DNA from: Methylobacterium indicum
GTDB lineage: Bacteria; Pseudomonadota; Alphaproteobacteria; Rhizobiales; Beijerinckiaceae
Reading direction: 5' to 3'
Assembly (NCBI RefSeq): GCF_001043895.1
Contig: NZ_JTHF01000024.1
Coordinates: 1 to 60,482 of the forward strand
DNA: 60,482 nt
Shown here: positions 25,269 to 33,815 of the stretch, piece after piece
Numbering within the stretch: the first letter of the stretch is position 1
How the letters are laid out: each line of letters opens with the position of its first letter
Made by a program: the position numbers and the translations under genes
The notes under the pieces: model-generated
The model's database searches: none
What the model was told of the DNA's origin: nothing
The model's input: the letters and a program-made list of their open reading frames with translations, nothing else

Positions 25269-26326
25269 CCGGCCGCGGGGGAGCGGGCGTCGGACCGGGC
25301 CTGCGCGAAGGGCCAGCGCGGCCGGGCCGGCGCCGTGATGTCGTCGGTGAGGCCGAGGCGCAGGCGCTCGATCCCCGCCCAGGCGATCATCGCGCCGTTG
25401 TCGCCGCAGAGCGGCAGGGGCGGGGCGACGAGGGGCAGGCCGGCCTCGCCCGCCTGGTGGGTGAGGGCCCGGCGCAGGGCTCCGTTCGCCGCGACGCCGC
25501 CCGCGGCGACCAGCGCGGTCGGATGGCCGGCGACGTCGCCGAAATCGCGCAGGGCCACCCGCACCCGATCCACCACCACGTCGACCACCGCCGCCTGGAA
25601 GCCGGCGCAGAGATCGGCGACGTCCTGGTTGGTGAGCGGCGCGATGCGCTCGGCCTCGATCCGCAAGGCCGTCTTGAGGCCCGAGAGGGAAAAGTTCGGC
25701 TCGCGCCGGCCGAGCATCGGGCGCGGCAGGGCGAAGCGCTCGGGGTCGCCGGATTCGGCCGCGCGCTCGACCTCGGGGCCGCCCGGATAGCCGAGGCCCA
25801 GGAGCTTGGCGACCTTGTCGAAGGCCTCGCCGATCGCGTCGTCGATGGTGCCGCCGAGGCGCACGTAGTCGCCGACGCCCTTCACGGCGACGAGCTGGGT
25901 GTGGCCGCCGGAGGCCAGCAGCAGCAGGTACGGGAAGGCGAGGCCGTCGGTCAGCCGGGCGGTCAGCGCATGCGCCTCGAGGTGGTTGACCGCCACGAGG
26001 GGCTTGCGGGCGACCAGCGCCAGGGTCTTGCCGGTGACGAGGCCGACGAGCACGCCGCCGATCAGGCCGGGTCCCGCCGCCACCGCGATGCCGTCGAGGT
26101 CGGCGAGCCGCAGAGAGGCGGTGTCGAGGGCCCGGGCGACCAGGCGGTCGAGCACCTCGACATGGGCGCGGGCCGCGATCTCCGGCACCACGCCGCCATA
26201 GGCGGCGTGCTCGGCGATCTGGCTCAGCACCTCGTTGGAGCGGATGACGGCGCGCCCATCCTCCTCCACCGCCACGATCGCGGCCGCGGTCTCGTCGCAG
26301 GTGGTCTCGATCCCGAGGACGTTCAT
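25265..26326 (-). CDS. tsaD: tRNA N6-adenosine threonylcarbamoyltransferase
   Basis: A 353-residue TsaD (Kae1/Qri7 family). It transfers the threonylcarbamoyl group to A37 of ANN-decoding tRNAs, together with TsaB and TsaE. It opens with [16 protein letters not shown]. The metal-binding motif NHLEAH has His115 and His119; [10 protein letters not shown] and the C-terminal [12 protein letters not shown] and [10 protein letters not shown] are also present. The ATG at 26326 is the family start; the open frame continuing upstream is not homologous. Divergent from hemD, and coupled by ATGA to the acetyltransferase gene. Confidence 0.96.
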   Translation of the reverse strand: MNVLGIETTCDETAAAIVAVEEDGRAVIRSNEVLSQIAEHAAYGGVVPEIAARAHVEVLDRLVARALDTASLRLADLDGIAVAAGPGLIGGVLVGLVTGKTLALVARKPLVAVNHLEAHALTARLTDGLAFPYLLLLASGGHTQLVAVKGVGDYVRLGGTIDDAIGEAFDKVAKLLGLGYPGGPEVERAAESGDPERFALPRPMLGRREPNFSLSGLKTALRIEAERIAPLTNQDVADLCAGFQAAVVDVVVDRVRVALRDFGDVAGHPTALVAAGGVAANGALRRALTHQAGEAGLPLVAPPLPLCGDNGAMIAWAGIERLRLGLTDDITAPARPRWPFAQARSDARSPAAG

Positions 26327-26507
26327 GGCGTGGGGGTGGTCTCGCGAGGGGGCTGGCACGCCGCGCGGCGGCCGGTATGGTGCCACCAGATAACCCGCCG
26401 GCACGGGGCCGGCCAAGGGGTCGAACGTATCAGCCGGGTCGATCGTGTCCGTTCGGCCGATCGGTCCGGTGGGGGCGCGGGCCGGATCGCGGGAAGGGGA
26501 GGATGGC

Positions 26508-27350
26508 GTGACGGGGCCGACGGAAGGCGGGACCGCCCTGCGGGTCTGGGTCGCGCGGCCGCTGCCGGCCGGGCGCCGCACCGCCGAGCGCGTCGCCGCC
26601 CTCGGCCACCGGCCGCTCCTCGCCCCCGTCCTCGCCCTGGCGCCGAGCGGCGCGCCGCCGCCCGACGGTCCCTTCGACGCCCTGGTGCTGACGAGCGCGA
26701 GCGCGATTCCGGCGGTGGCGGGCACGCGGTTCGCGGCCTTGCCGGCCTATTGCGTCGGAGGCCGCACCGCGGCCGCCGCGCGGGCGGCGGGACTCGGGTC
26801 CGTCCACGAGTCCGTCCATGAGGCCGCGGGCGATGCCGCGGCGCTGGCCGGACTGATCGGCCGCACCCTGCCGCCCGGGGCGCGCCTCCTTCACGCCGCC
26901 GGGCGCGAGCGCAAGGACGAGCCGGCCGCGACGCTCGGGCGCCGCGGCTACCGCCTCAAGGTCTGGGTCGCCTATGCCGCCACGCCCCTGCCGGCCCTGC
27001 CGGAGGCCGTCGCGGCGGCCCTGGCCGACCAGGGCCTCGCCGAAGGAGGCCTTGCCGAAGCGAACCGTGTCGACGGGAGCCTCGACGCGGCCCTGCATTA
27101 TTCGCGGCGCAGCGCCGCGACGGCGCTCGGTCTCGCCCGGGCGGCGGGCCGGGAAGCGGGATTTCGGCGCCTTGTGCACCATTGCCTGTCGGCGGACGTC
27201 GCCGCGCCCCTGGTCGCGGCCGGCATCCTGTCCCATGTGGTCGCGGCGCGGCCCGACGAGGACGCCCTGATGGCCGGACTCGCCTCCGTCCACCCGGAGT
27301 GTGACGCAGAGGCGTCGCCGGCCCTTCGCCCGGGCCGGGACCGATGCTAA
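26508..27350 (+). CDS. hemD: Uroporphyrinogen-III synthase
   Basis: A 280-residue HemD that closes and inverts hydroxymethylbilane to uroporphyrinogen III in heme and corrin synthesis. The family is weakly conserved. Visible markers are [16 protein letters not shown] at the N-terminus, [38 protein letters not shown] and the late [13 protein letters not shown] segment. I prefer the GTG at 26508 because a good aaggggagg site precedes it; a GTG 21 codons earlier is in frame. The neighbours tsaD (divergent), mitofilin and hemY (downstream) are the standard alphaproteobacterial setting. hemC is not in the window. Confidence 0.88.
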   Translation: MTGPTEGGTALRVWVARPLPAGRRTAERVAALGHRPLLAPVLALAPSGAPPPDGPFDALVLTSASAIPAVAGTRFAALPAYCVGGRTAAAARAAGLGSVHESVHEAAGDAAALAGLIGRTLPPGARLLHAAGRERKDEPAATLGRRGYRLKVWVAYAATPLPALPEAVAAALADQGLAEGGLAEANRVDGSLDAALHYSRRSAATALGLARAAGREAGFRRLVHHCLSADVAAPLVAAGILSHVVAARPDEDALMAGLASVHPECDAEASPALRPGRDRC

Positions 27351-27467
27351 GGGACGATGAATCAGCGCCCGGGCGGGATCCTGCCCCGTGGACGCGCTCC
27401 AGCCGAGCCGACGGGCCCGCCTTCGCGGCGGACTCCCGGCCCGACCCAGAGGTGAGGATCTTTCGCC

Positions 27468-29804
27468 GTGAACCCATCCGACAAGGACCAGAAGGATTCC
27501 CGCAACCGTTCCGGCGGGCGCGGCGGCAACCCGGCGGATGGGCCGATCATCGACCTGAAGGCCACCCGCGTCGCCGACGCGCCGAAGGCCGAGCCGGGCA
27601 AGGCCGAGGCGGGCAAAGCTGAGGCGGGCAAGCCCTCTTCGCCCGCGGCGGCGTCCGCGCGTCCTGGCGAGCCGACGAAGAGCGGCGAGGCGCCGAAGCC
27701 CGGCGCGACCGGGACCGTACCGGGCTCGGCAACGGCGTCCGGCGCGTCCGCGGCGAAGCCGGCCGGCGCCACGGGCGGCCCGACGGGACCCACGGGCTCG
27801 ACCGGTTCCACCGGCCCGAGCGGGGCGACGGGCGGGGCGACGGGATCGGCCACGGCGACGAAGCCGGGCGAGGCCGCCAATGCGGTGGAGACCAAGCCCG
27901 GCGCGACGGGATCGACCGGGTCCACGGGACCCGCGGCGTCGGCCATGCCGGGGAGCACCGCGAAGCCCGGCACCCCTCCGGTCGCCACCGGCCCCGGCAG
28001 CGGGCCGCTCAAGCTCGGGGATGCCAAGCCGGGCGAAACCAAGCCGGGCGAGACCAAGCCGGGTGAGACGAAGGCTGCGGACGCGAAGCCTGGCACCTCG
28101 CCGGCCGGCGTGCCCGGCATCAAGCCCGCGATCGACAGCAAGGCCCCGACCGCCGGAACCGGCGCGACGACGGGCGCCGCCGCGGCGGGCTCCGGCCCGA
28201 ACCCGGCGAGCCCGAAGGCCGTGGGCGCGACCGGCACGACCGTTGCCGGAGCGACGGGCACGGCCCCCACGGGCGCGACCGGCGCCACCGGGGCACGCCC
28301 TTCGACGGTGCCGAAGACCGGCCCGCAGGCGGGCGCCGCCGCCGGGAGTGCGGTCCCACCGAAGGACACCTCCAAGGAACCCCCCAGGACCACGGCGGCG
28401 ACCCCGGTCGTCCCCACCCCGGCCCGCTCGGGCGCCGGCTTCGGCTCGCTTCTCGCCGCCTCGCTGCTCGGCGGCGTGGTCGGTGCGGGCCTCCTCTACG
28501 GCGCCACCACCTACGCCCCGGCCTACGGCATCAACCTGCCGAAGCCCGCGACGCCGCAGGCGCAGGACGCGGTGCCGCTCGATCAACGCCTCGCCGACCT
28601 CGCCCCGCGCGAGAGCGTCCAGGCCCTCGACCGGCGCATCGCCTCGATCGAGCAGACCGTGCGACCGCTCCCCGACGCGGTGCGGGCGGCCGATGCCGCC
28701 GCCAAGACCGCGACCCAGCGCGCCGACGAGGCCCTGCGCAAGGCCGAGGCCGCTCCCGCCGGTCAGACGGCCCCCACCGCGCAGGCTCCCGCGACGCAAG
28801 CCCCCGCGACCTCGGCGCCGGCCGCCGGCATCGACCCGGCGCGCCTCCAGGGCATCGAGAAGCAGCTCGCCGACCTCCAGGGCCGCGGCGGCGGCGATGC
28901 CGGCCTGCGCCAGCGGGTCGACGGTCTCGCCCAGGCGGTGACGGCGCTCCAGGGCCGGAACGACGGCGCCGACCTGCGCGGCCGCCTCGACGGGCTCGAC
29001 AAGGGCCTGAAGGCGCTCCAGGCCGATCTCGGCACCCGTACGGCCGCCGAGGAGCAGGCCGACAAGGCGCTGGGCCAGCGCATCGACGAGCTGCGCCAGG
29101 CCCTCGACACCCGGGCAAAGGCCGCCGACCAGCGCGCGGACGGGCTGCAGCAGGCCTTCGACGCCCGCACCAAGACCGTCGACCAGCGCCTCGCCGACCT
29201 CGCAAAGTCGGTCGAGGGCCGGGCCGAGGCCGGCACCGTCCAGGCGGCGCTCCGGGTCGTCGCCGCCGACCGCATCGCCAGCGCGCTCGCCTCGGGGGCG
29301 CCCTATGCCGACGCGCTCGCCACCCTCAAGCAGCTCGATCCCGGCCAGGCCGGGGCGCTCGCGCCGCTCGAGCCCTTCGCCCAGAGCGGCGCCCCGACCG
29401 CGGCCTCGCTCGCCCAGAGCTTCCAGCCCGTCGCCGCCAAGCTGAACGCCGCGGCGCTCGCCGCGCGGCAGAAGGCGGTCGCGGAGCGCGGCAGCATCAC
29501 CGACCGGCTGACCAGCATGGCCGAGTCGATCGTCTCGGTGCGCAAGGTCGGCAGCGAGGGCGCGGCCCCGGCGGCGAGCACCCCCGCCGATCCGACCGAG
29601 GCCGGCGTGGCCAAGGTCCAGGACGCGCTGGCCCGCGGCGCGGTGGCGGATGCCGCCAAGGCCTTCGACGCCCTGCCGGAGCAGACCCGCCAGGAGGCCG
29701 GCGATGTCGGCCAGCGCCTCAAGGCCCGGGCCGCCGCCGGCGAGGCGGCGCGGGCCCGGCTCGCCGCCGCCTTCGCGGCGATCCAGGGTCCGGCGACCCG
29801 CTGA
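27468..29804 (+). CDS. Mitofilin (Mic60-like) inner-membrane protein with collagen-like N-terminal region
   Basis: A 778-residue protein starting at GTG. Residues 1-320 are low complexity: Gly, Pro, Thr, Ser, Ala and Lys rich, with collagen-like G-x-T runs (GSTGSTGPSGATGG) and KPGET repeats, predicted cytoplasmic and disordered. One transmembrane helix is at about 325-347 (SLLAASLLGGVVGAGLL). A long periplasmic coiled-coil follows, with many Asp-Gln-Arg-Leu repeats (about 365-590), and a C-terminal mitofilin-type domain (RVVAADRIASALASGAPY to the end). Alphaproteobacterial Mic60 bends membranes. It lies between hemD and hemY, as in many relatives. The plus-strand frame is real; long antisense frames are composition artefacts. 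Confidence 0.88.
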   Translation: MNPSDKDQKDSRNRSGGRGGNPADGPIIDLKATRVADAPKAEPGKAEAGKAEAGKPSSPAAASARPGEPTKSGEAPKPGATGTVPGSATASGASAAKPAGATGGPTGPTGSTGSTGPSGATGGATGSATATKPGEAANAVETKPGATGSTGSTGPAASAMPGSTAKPGTPPVATGPGSGPLKLGDAKPGETKPGETKPGETKAADAKPGTSPAGVPGIKPAIDSKAPTAGTGATTGAAAAGSGPNPASPKAVGATGTTVAGATGTAPTGATGATGARPSTVPKTGPQAGAAAGSAVPPKDTSKEPPRTTAATPVVPTPARSGAGFGSLLAASLLGGVVGAGLLYGATTYAPAYGINLPKPATPQAQDAVPLDQRLADLAPRESVQALDRRIASIEQTVRPLPDAVRAADAAAKTATQRADEALRKAEAAPAGQTAPTAQAPATQAPATSAPAAGIDPARLQGIEKQLADLQGRGGGDAGLRQRVDGLAQAVTALQGRNDGADLRGRLDGLDKGLKALQADLGTRTAAEEQADKALGQRIDELRQALDTRAKAADQRADGLQQAFDARTKTVDQRLADLAKSVEGRAEAGTVQAALRVVAADRIASALASGAPYADALATLKQLDPGQAGALAPLEPFAQSGAPTAASLAQSFQPVAAKLNAAALAARQKAVAERGSITDRLTSMAESIVSVRKVGSEGAAPAASTPADPTEAGVAKVQDALARGAVADAAKAFDALPEQTRQEAGDVGQRLKARAAAGEAARARLAAAFAAIQGPATR
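27588..27632 (+). repeat. Three in-frame 15-bp tandem repeats in the mitofilin gene
   Basis: Three consecutive 15-bp units (such as gccgaggcgggcaag) encode A-E-(P/A)-G-K three times. The copies differ at a few positions, so they are probably old. They add length to the disordered N-terminal region. Confidence 0.85.
28026..28070 (+). repeat. Three in-frame 15-bp tandem repeats encoding KPGET
   Basis: Units aagccgggcgaaacc, aagccgggcgagacc and aagccgggtgagacg lie head to tail and encode KPGET three times. They are nearly identical, and repeat-number variation between strains would be expected. Confidence 0.88.
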
Positions 29805-29923
29805 CCACCTGACGCAGTGCGGCCGCCTGCCCGGGCGGCCGCGGGAAGCAACCTCCCGGGGCTCGATCGACGCCCCCTCGCGCGCCCGGTGCGGCAGCGC
29901 GGCTTTCTGGAGTTGATGGACCG

Positions 29924-31375
29924 ATGTGGCGCGCACTCGCCTTCGTGGCACTCCTCGCCCTCGCCGCCTACGGGGCGGTCTGGCTCGCCGACCGGCCCGG
30001 CGTGGTCACCGTGACCTGGGGCGGCTACGAGCTGGCGACCAGTCTCGCGGCGGCCCTCGTCGGCGTCATGGTGCTCGCCGTGGTGCTCGGCTTCATCTGG
30101 GCCTTCGCCCGCGGCATCCTGAACCTGCCCGAGCGGCTGACCCTGTCGAGCCGGCGCCGGCGCCAGGCCCGCGGCTACAACGCGCTCTCGCGCGGCATGG
30201 TGGCGGTGGGCTCCGGCGACCCGGTCGCGGCGCGCCGCCATGCCGGCGAGGCCGAGCGCCTGCTCGGCAACGAGCCGCTCGCCCTGCTGCTGACCGCCCA
30301 GGCCGCCCAGATCTCGGGCGACCGCGCCGGGGCCGAGCGCGCCTTCCAGCGCATGGTCGACGATCCCGAGACCCGGGTCCTCGGCCTGCGCGGCCTCTTC
30401 GTCGAGGCCCGGCGCCAGGACGACGAGACCACGGCCCGCGCCTACGCCATCGAGGCCTCCCGCCTCGCCCCGAGCGTGACCTGGGCCAATGAGGCGGTGA
30501 TGGAAAGCCAGTGCGCCGACCGCGACTGGGCCGGCGCCCTCGACACCGTGTCGCGCCGCGCCGCGCTCGGCCTCTCCGACAAGGCGGCGATGCGCCGCCA
30601 GCGCGCCGTGCTGCTCACCGCCAGCGCCCTCGACCTCGAGGCCGGGGATCCCGAGCGCGCGCTCGCCCAGGCCCGGGAGGCGGTGAAGCTCGCCCCCGAC
30701 CTGGTGCCGGCCGCCGCCCTCGCCGGGCGCCTCTTCGCCCGCCGCGGCGATCTCAAGCGCGGCGCCCGGGTGGTCGAGGCGGCCTGGCGCGCCGGCCCGC
30801 ATCCGGACCTCGCCCGGGTCTATCTCGACCTGCGCACCGGTGATTCGAGCCGCGACCGCCTCGCCCGCGCCGAGACGCTGGCCCGGATCTCGTCGTGGCA
30901 TCCGGAATCGCGCTTCGCCATCGCCCGCGCGGCGCTCGACGCCCGCGAATTTGCCCGGGCCCGCGACGTGCTCAGCCCGCTGCTCGCCGACCAGCCGACC
31001 GTGCGTGCCTACGAGACGATGGCGGAGATCGAGGAGGCCGAGCACGGCGCGTCCTCCGGCAAGGCCCGCGAGTGGCAGGCCCGCGCGGCCCGCGCGGCCC
31101 GCGACCCGGCCTGGTGCGCCGACGGCCTCGTCTCCGACCGCTGGGCCCCGGTCTCCCCGGTGAGCGGCCGCCTCGACGCCTTCGTCTGGCAGACCCCGCC
31201 CGATCTCCTGGGCCGCGCCTCCGCGGGCCCGGCCCACGCGTCCGCGCCCGGCGCGACCAATGGGACCGCCGCCCCGAAGACCGGCACCATCAACACCCTG
31301 GCCTCCGGTGCCTCGGGCCCGGCGGTGGTGCCGGTGCCGGTGACGATGCCGGAGGTGGTCGGACCGGGGCGCTGA
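29924..31375 (+). CDS. hemY: HemY N-terminal domain/TPR membrane protein
   Basis: A 483-residue protein of the E. coli-type HemY family (not protoporphyrinogen oxidase). Two N-terminal transmembrane helices (about 3-22 and 40-65) flank TVTWGGYELATSLA, the HemY_N signature. A basic RRRRQARGYNALSRGM segment and a helical TPR-like domain (about 95-390) follow, with a Pro/Ala/Gly-rich tail. It is 119 nt after the mitofilin gene and is followed by the hairpin at 31507. The exact role is unsettled; it is linked genetically to late heme synthesis. Confidence 0.88.
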   Translation: MWRALAFVALLALAAYGAVWLADRPGVVTVTWGGYELATSLAAALVGVMVLAVVLGFIWAFARGILNLPERLTLSSRRRRQARGYNALSRGMVAVGSGDPVAARRHAGEAERLLGNEPLALLLTAQAAQISGDRAGAERAFQRMVDDPETRVLGLRGLFVEARRQDDETTARAYAIEASRLAPSVTWANEAVMESQCADRDWAGALDTVSRRAALGLSDKAAMRRQRAVLLTASALDLEAGDPERALAQAREAVKLAPDLVPAAALAGRLFARRGDLKRGARVVEAAWRAGPHPDLARVYLDLRTGDSSRDRLARAETLARISSWHPESRFAIARAALDAREFARARDVLSPLLADQPTVRAYETMAEIEEAEHGASSGKAREWQARAARAARDPAWCADGLVSDRWAPVSPVSGRLDAFVWQTPPDLLGRASAGPAHASAPGATNGTAAPKTGTINTLASGASGPAVVPVPVTMPEVVGPGR

Positions 31376-31506
31376 CCGCGCCGCGGACGATGGGCGGCGT
31401 CGCATCCGGGCGGGGGCGTCCGGTTGCGGCACAGACCGAGGACGCCGCCCGGCCCCGGATCGGGCGACGCTCAGCCCCGGCTCTCGCCCAGGACGCGCGG
31501 CCCTAA

Positions 31507-31540
31507 ACAGACTTGCGTTGGTAGGCCAACGCAAGTCTGT
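31507..31540. terminator. Strong hairpin, likely bidirectional terminator
   Basis: A perfect 15-bp stem (acagacttgcgttgg, with its complement at 31526-31540) closes over the loop tagg. It lies between the convergent hemY and alpha/beta hydrolase genes. There is no long T-run on either strand, so termination could be of the hairpin-only type. It is also the distal end of the dispersed repeat that continues to 31607. Confidence 0.6.
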
Positions 31541-31607
31541 CGAGACTATGGCTTTATCTCAGATTTTCTGCGCCGAACCGGTACCCACTTCGGCGAAATC
31601 TGCTTAG
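31507..31607 (-). repeat. Dispersed palindromic repeat, family A copy 2 (inverted)
   Basis: Read on the minus strand it begins ctaagcagatttcgccgaag, continues with tgggtaccggttcggcg, and ends with the block containing ggcctaccaacgcaagtctg. Order and spacing match the copy at 22219. Its first bases contain the stop codon (TAA) of the alpha/beta hydrolase gene, so the element abuts or replaces the original end of that gene. Confidence 0.82.
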
Positions 31608-32404
31608 CCGATCCCCGCCAGGAGCTCGACGACCGTCTCGGGGTGGGGCACTTCGACGTCGTGCGGGACCGCCAGTTCGCGGTAGGTCCAGCCGGATTTC
31701 GCCCGCGCCCGCTGCCGGCTCGGCTCGATCGCGGCGAGCGCCGGGTTGGTATAGGCGACATAGGTCACCGGCAGGCCGGCACCGGCGGGTTTGGAGAGCC
31801 GCACCGGGCTCTCGTAGGTGCCGATCGGGTGCGGCCGCAGGCGCTGCATGAACCAGTCCTTGGCCGGGCCGGCCGGAATCGGAAACGCCTCCGGGCCGGG
31901 TACCGGCAGGGCCACCCCAGCCCCTTGCTCCAGCGCCACCTTGCGCCGCGCGTCGGCCATGCCGGCGGGCAGGATCGTGAAGGCGGTGTCGCCGGTCTCG
32001 GGGATCAGCGCGTCGAGATAGACGACGTGGCGGATGCGGTCGGTGAGGCGGTCGGCGACCCCGGTCACCGCCATGCCGCCGTAGGAATGCCCGACCAGCA
32101 CGACGTCGCGCAGGTCCTCGAAGGCGAAGACGCTCGCCACGTCGTCGATATGGGTGTCCACCGTGATCTGGCGCGACAGGAGGTGGCTGCGCTCGCCGAG
32201 CCCGGTCTGCGTCGGCGTGAAGACCCGGTGCCCGCGGCCGCGAAGGCCCGCCGCCACATCGCGCCAGATCCAGCCGCCGCCATAGGCGCCGTGGACGAGG
32301 ACGTAGGTCTTCGAAGCCGCGCCTTGCGCCTGCGCCGCGCCCGGCGCCAGGGCCGCCGCCGCCAGGGAGACGCCCGCCAGGGCCGTTCTGCGATTGACCG
32401 TCAC
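31604..32404 (-). CDS. Exported alpha/beta hydrolase (esterase-like)
   Basis: A 266-residue protein with an N-terminal export signal (VNRRTALAGVSLAAAALA, cleavage near AQAQG; the twin Arg hints at Tat). The mature part is an alpha/beta hydrolase: oxyanion-hole segment LVHGAYGGGWIW, nucleophile elbow VGHSYGGMAV, and a candidate acid in YLDALIPETGD. The start is a GTG at 32404, chosen because the longer frame upstream has no coding character. The stop lies in the dispersed repeat. It resembles small esterases and MenH-like enzymes; the substrate is unknown. It is divergent from the aminotransferase gene. Confidence 0.85.
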   Translation of the reverse strand: MTVNRRTALAGVSLAAAALAPGAAQAQGAASKTYVLVHGAYGGGWIWRDVAAGLRGRGHRVFTPTQTGLGERSHLLSRQITVDTHIDDVASVFAFEDLRDVVLVGHSYGGMAVTGVADRLTDRIRHVVYLDALIPETGDTAFTILPAGMADARRKVALEQGAGVALPVPGPEAFPIPAGPAKDWFMQRLRPHPIGTYESPVRLSKPAGAGLPVTYVAYTNPALAAIEPSRQRARAKSGWTYRELAVPHDVEVPHPETVVELLAGIG

Positions 32405-32429
32405 GCGCTGTGTCCTCCGGATCGTTCTC

Positions 32430-32461
32430 GAGTTTGTTCGTTCTTGAGTTTGTTCGTTCTT
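32430..32461. repeat. Two perfect 16-bp direct repeats upstream of the hydrolase gene
   Basis: The unit gagtttgttcgttctt occurs twice head to tail, and the preceding cgttctc looks like part of a third unit. It lies 26-57 nt upstream of the hydrolase GTG and in the divergent region with the aminotransferase. It could be a regulator or spacer-length element, or simply a short tandem repeat. Confidence 0.8.
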
Positions 32462-32590
32462 GCCACGTTGTAGCGGCGGAACGGCCCGGGTCCACCGCGA
32501 TGTATGCGCGGGACGCGGCTCGCGCGCCGCAGTACCGGTGCTATGGAGGGGTGACCGACACGCTTGAACCAACGAGGGCACGAGCCGCCG

Positions 32591-33802
32591 ATGACCCATG
32601 CGGAGACCGCCACGCCGCCGGACCTCGCCGGTACCCTGTCGCCGCGGATGCAGGGCATCGGCACGAGCCAGATCGGCCTCGTCGCCGACCGGGGCCGGGA
32701 CGATCCCGAGGTGGTCAAGCTGTGGATCGGCGAGGGCGACCTGCCGACGCCGCCCTTCATCGTCGAGGCCGCCCACAAGGCGATGCTGGCCGGGCATACC
32801 CGCTACGCCACCTCGCTCGGCCTGCCGCGCCTGCGCGAAGCCCTGAGCGCCTACCACGCCCGGCACTGGGGCGTGGACGTGCCGCCGGAGCGCTTCGCCG
32901 TGACGGCGGGGGGCATGAACGCCATCATGCAGGCGGCCCAGGCGCTGCTGGAGCCCGGCGACGAGATCGTCATTCCCTCGCCGGCCTGGCCCAACCTCGC
33001 CGAGGCCGTGCGCATCACCGGCGGCGTGCCGGTGACGGTGCCGTACCGGGTGCAGGGAGACGGGCGCTTCGCCCTGCCGCTCGCCGACATCGAGGCCGCC
33101 CTGACGCCACGCACCCGCGCCGTCGTGGTCAACTCGCCCTCGAATCCGACCGGCTGGATCATGCCGCTCGACGAGATGAAGGCCCTTCGCGACCTCGCCC
33201 GGGCGCGGGGGCTGTGGATCGTCGCCGACGAGGTCTACGCCCACTTCGCCTACGGCAACGCCATCGCGCCGTCCTTCCTGCAGATCTGCACCGAGGACGA
33301 CCGCCTGATCGTCACCAACACCTTCTCGAAGAACTGGGCGATGACCGGCTGGCGCGCCGGCTGGCTCATCGCGCCGCGGGGTTTGGCCCCCACCTTCGCC
33401 AAGCTCGGCCAGTACAACACCACCTCGATCCCGACCTTCATCCAGCATGCCGCCGTGACCGCCCTGGAGGAGGGCGACGGCTTCATCCGCCAGATGGTCG
33501 GCCGCTGCGCCGAGAGCCGCGAGATCCTGGTCGAGGGCCTGTCGCGGCTGCCCGGCATCACCGTGTCGGTGCCGGAGGGGGCCTTCTACCTGATGGCCCG
33601 GGTCGCGGGCCCCGGCACCCCGCGGCCGGAGGAGACCAGCCTCGCGATCGCCTTCCGGCTCCTGGCCGAGGCCAAGGTCGGCGTCGCGCCCGGGACCGCC
33701 TTCGGGCCCGAGGGCGAGGGCTTCATCCGCCTATGCTTCGCCATCAGCCCCGGCCTCGCCCGGGAGGCGGTGGCGCGGCTCTCCGCCGTCCTCGGCCGCT
33801 GA
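32591..33802 (+). CDS. PLP-dependent class I/II aminotransferase
   Basis: A 403-residue fold-type I aminotransferase of the aspartate-aminotransferase superfamily. It has VVVNSPSNPTGWIMP (substrate carboxylate and PLP contacts), WIVADEVYAHFAY (the PLP-ring Asp/Tyr) and the Schiff-base Lys in NTFSKNWAMTGWRAGWL, with a C-terminal IRLCFAISPGLAREAV substrate Arg. The start ATG at 32591 gives the usual length; a TTG nine codons earlier is in frame. It is followed 13 nt later by a 2-hydroxyacid dehydrogenase, so the pair probably handles one keto acid. Confidence 0.9.
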   Translation: MTHAETATPPDLAGTLSPRMQGIGTSQIGLVADRGRDDPEVVKLWIGEGDLPTPPFIVEAAHKAMLAGHTRYATSLGLPRLREALSAYHARHWGVDVPPERFAVTAGGMNAIMQAAQALLEPGDEIVIPSPAWPNLAEAVRITGGVPVTVPYRVQGDGRFALPLADIEAALTPRTRAVVVNSPSNPTGWIMPLDEMKALRDLARARGLWIVADEVYAHFAYGNAIAPSFLQICTEDDRLIVTNTFSKNWAMTGWRAGWLIAPRGLAPTFAKLGQYNTTSIPTFIQHAAVTALEEGDGFIRQMVGRCAESREILVEGLSRLPGITVSVPEGAFYLMARVAGPGTPRPEETSLAIAFRLLAEAKVGVAPGTAFGPEGEGFIRLCFAISPGLAREAVARLSAVLGR

Positions 33803-33815
33803 AGAAGGGCCCCCG

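Noticed and set aside
27362..28417. Minus-strand 351-codon frame rich in Val, Ala, Pro and Gly
   Set aside because: It is the complement of the collagen-like region of the mitofilin gene; its repeats simply mirror those codons.
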